12,821 nt of DNA from an uncultured Microbacteriaceae bacterium. GTDB taxonomy: Bacteria; Actinomycetota; Actinomycetes; Actinomycetales; Microbacteriaceae. The stretch covers positions 1-12,821 of the forward strand of contig CAMLMQ010000070.1 of assembly GCA_946481135.1 (NCBI GenBank), read 5' to 3'. The notes beneath the pieces are model-generated. The model was given only the letters and a program-made list of their open reading frames with translations. It was not told the DNA's origin and searched no databases. The translations under genes and the position numbers were made by a program. Shown piece after piece: positions 11,084 through 12,821 of this stretch. Numbering within the stretch: the first letter of the stretch is position 1; each line of letters begins with the position of its first letter.

Positions 11084-12821
11084 GTGAACGGCCTGCTGCG
11101 CTTCATCACCTCCGCCCGCACGTCGTGGATCGTGCTCGTGCTCGCGGCGCTCGCCGCCGGGGCGCTGTTCGCCGTCGCGGGAGCCGAGGAGGGGGAGACC
11201 GCGCCGTCGGTCGGCCTGCCCGACACGGCGGAGTCGGAGCAGGCCCAGCGCCTGCTCGACGAGTTCCCGAGCGCCGACGGCACCTCGGCCCTGCTCGTCT
11301 TCGCGGCCGACGACGGCGACCTCACCGACGACCAACTCGCGACCATCGGCGAGAACGCGTTCGGCGAACTCGCCGACCTCTCCGCCGACGGCTTCGTGCC
11401 GCCCGCCCAGGTCTCCGATGACGGCACCGTCGCCTTCCTCGTCGTGCCGCTCGATCCCGAGGAGAACGTCGCCGCCCAGGCCGACCGCGCTCAGGAGCTG
11501 CGGGATGCCGCCGCCTCCGGGCTCGACGGCGTCACCGTCTACCTCACCGGCGCCGAAGGCTTCGAGGTCGACATCGCCGCCGTCTTCGCGGGAGCCGACT
11601 TCACCCTGCTGCTGACGACCGTGATCGTCGTCGCGGTGCTGCTGCTCGTCGCCTACCGCAGCCCCTGGCTGTGGCTCGTGCCGCTCATCGTCATCGGCGT
11701 CGCCGACGCGCTCGCCGGCATCATCGCCGGCCTCGTCGCCTCCGCCGTCGGCGTGCAGCTCGACGCCTCGGTGACCGGCATCCTCTCGGTGCTCGTCTTC
11801 GGCGCCGGCACCAACTACGCCCTGCTGCTCATCGCGCGCTACCGCGACGAACTGCGTCGTCACGAGGATCGGCGCGACGCGATGCGCCGGGCGCTCCGCG
11901 GTGCCGGTCCCGCGATCATCGCGAGCGGCTCGACCGTCGCCCTCGCGCTCGCGACCCTGCTGTTCGCCGAGCTCGCCGGCAACCGCGCCCTCGGCCTCGC
12001 GTGCGCCGTCGGCATCCTCGTCGCGATGGCGTTCGCCCTGTTCGTGCTGCCGGCTGCGCTTGTGCTGTTCGGTCGCGGGCTGTTCTGGCCGTACGTGCCC
12101 GCCTACGGCTCGCGGGATGCCGTCGCGTCGAGCCTGTGGGGCAAGCTCGGGCGCGGCGTCGCGAAGCGTCCGCTCGTCGTCGCGCTCGCCGGCATCCTCG
12201 TGCTCGGCGGCATGGCGAGCGGCCTCTTCTTCGTGCAGACCGGCCTGTCGCAGAACGACCGGTTCCTGCAGAAGCCCGAGGCGGTGCAGGGGCAGGAGGT
12301 GCTCGCCGAGGCGTTCTCGGCCGGCACGACGTCGCCCGCGACCGTCGTCGTGCCCGTCGACGACGCCGACGAGGCCGCCGAGGTGCTCGCCGATCTCGAC
12401 GGCGTGGATGACGCGGTCGTCGGCGAGGCGACCGACGACTACGCGCAGGTGGCCGTGACCCTGACGGCGAGTGCCGAGACCCCCGAGGCCTTCGCGACGA
12501 TCGAGGCGATGCGTGCCGCCCTCGACGACGTCGGCGACGGCACAGGGCTCGTCGGCGGACTCGACTCGCAGGCACTCGACGTCGCCGACGCGCAGGCCCG
12601 CGACCAGGCGCTCATCATCCCGCTCATCCTCGTGCTCGTGCTCGTCGTGCTGCTCGTGCTGCTGCGCGCCCTCGTCGCGCCCCTGCTGCTGCTGCTCGCG
12701 GTCGTGGCGAGCTTCTTCTCGGCCGTGGGCCTCAGCTGGTGGCTGTTCCAGACGCCGCTGTTCGACTTCCCGGCGATCGACGACAACGTGCTGCTGTTCA
12801 GCTTCCTGTTCCTCGTCGCGC
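11084..12821 (+). CDS. MMPL/RND-family membrane exporter (C-terminus cut by window edge)
   Basis: This large inner-membrane exporter of the MMPL (RND superfamily) type has 579 codons visible, with the frame open at the window end. The first membrane helix is at about 13-33. A soluble domain follows (about 34-172), then a cluster of helices (173-192, 197-222, 228-251, 276-296, 302-330, 362-384), a second soluble domain (385-507), and the start of the second helix cluster (508 onward). The GAGTNYALLLIARYRDEL segment (240-257) is the family hallmark, but it has Asn244-Tyr245 where MmpL proteins usually have Asp-Tyr. The GTG at 11084 is the only reasonable start because a stop lies in frame at 11051; the RBS is weak. 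The divergent MarR gene probably controls it. The cargo, lipid or drug, is unknown. Confidence 0.92.
   Translation, partial: MNGLLRFITSARTSWIVLVLAALAAGALFAVAGAEEGETAPSVGLPDTAESEQAQRLLDEFPSADGTSALLVFAADDGDLTDDQLATIGENAFGELADLSADGFVPPAQVSDDGTVAFLVVPLDPEENVAAQADRAQELRDAAASGLDGVTVYLTGAEGFEVDIAAVFAGADFTLLLTTVIVVAVLLLVAYRSPWLWLVPLIVIGVADALAGIIAGLVASAVGVQLDASVTGILSVLVFGAGTNYALLLIARYRDELRRHEDRRDAMRRALRGAGPAIIASGSTVALALATLLFAELAGNRALGLACAVGILVAMAFALFVLPAALVLFGRGLFWPYVPAYGSRDAVASSLWGKLGRGVAKRPLVVALAGILVLGGMASGLFFVQTGLSQNDRFLQKPEAVQGQEVLAEAFSAGTTSPATVVVPVDDADEAAEVLADLDGVDDAVVGEATDDYAQVAVTLTASAETPEAFATIEAMRAALDDVGDGTGLVGGLDSQALDVADAQARDQALIIPLILVLVLVVLLVLLRALVAPLLLLLAVVASFFSAVGLSWWLFQTPLFDFPAIDDNVLLFSFLFLVA

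Noticed and set aside
11011..11421. Open frame overlapping the start of the MMPL gene in another frame
   Set aside because: It is Arg/His/Pro-rich antisense-like noise. The MMPL frame from 11084 shows continuous family sequence to the window end.

Overview
The window is about 12.8 kb of very GC-rich DNA, with third codon positions almost always G or C. It is densely packed with genes in both orientations and looks like ordinary chromosome of a high-GC actinobacterium. Microbacteriaceae is my best guess, from codon habits, repeated GGATGCC/GGCATCC words, DrrA/B-type ABC genes and many genes that appear leaderless. This placement is inference; there is no 16S or other marker here.

Left part (1-3751): a TetR-type regulator (cut by the left edge) is divergent from a DrrA/DrrB-like ABC exporter operon. 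The gap between them carries two copies of a perfect CGTAC-N3-GTACG palindrome, so the regulator probably controls both itself and the exporter. An MFS transporter follows. Position 3751 begins a perfect 22-bp palindrome that serves as the likely operator of a two-gene Phd/YefM-PIN (VapC-like) toxin-antitoxin module.

Middle part (4392-6879): the glutamyl-tRNA synthetase gene gltX, a small DUF1905-like gene two bases behind it, a tRNA-Gln(CTG) with its own terminator, and a small lipoprotein. Actinobacteria normally make Gln-tRNA by misacylation with GluRS followed by GatCAB amidation, so gltX and tRNA-Gln are functional partners as well as neighbours.

Right-middle part (6890-10436): a minus-strand series reads rimB-like retropepsin, small membrane coiled-coil protein, DUF4262-like protein, then rhomboid protease with an N-terminal cysteine-rich zinc-binding-like segment. 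Divergent from the rimB-like gene is a RimK-family glutamate ligase. Its ATP-grasp domain is fused to a C-terminal domain that reads as an RCK_C (TrkA-C) ligand-binding domain. This is the most interesting gene in the window: it suggests a protein-glutamylation enzyme with a built-in small-molecule sensor, paired with a putative protease of the same pathway.

Right end (10456-12821): a strong 19-bp hairpin separates rimK from a convergent MarR regulator. The MarR gene is divergent from an MMPL/RND-type exporter that runs off the window. The AT-rich divergent gap holds overlapping palindromes. The exporter has Asn-Tyr where MmpL proteins usually carry the proton-relay Asp-Tyr pair.

No insertion sequence, CRISPR array, prophage or rRNA was seen. 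No gene-free stretch is longer than about 285 bases; the longest, 6202-6486, holds the tRNA, its promoter and its terminator.
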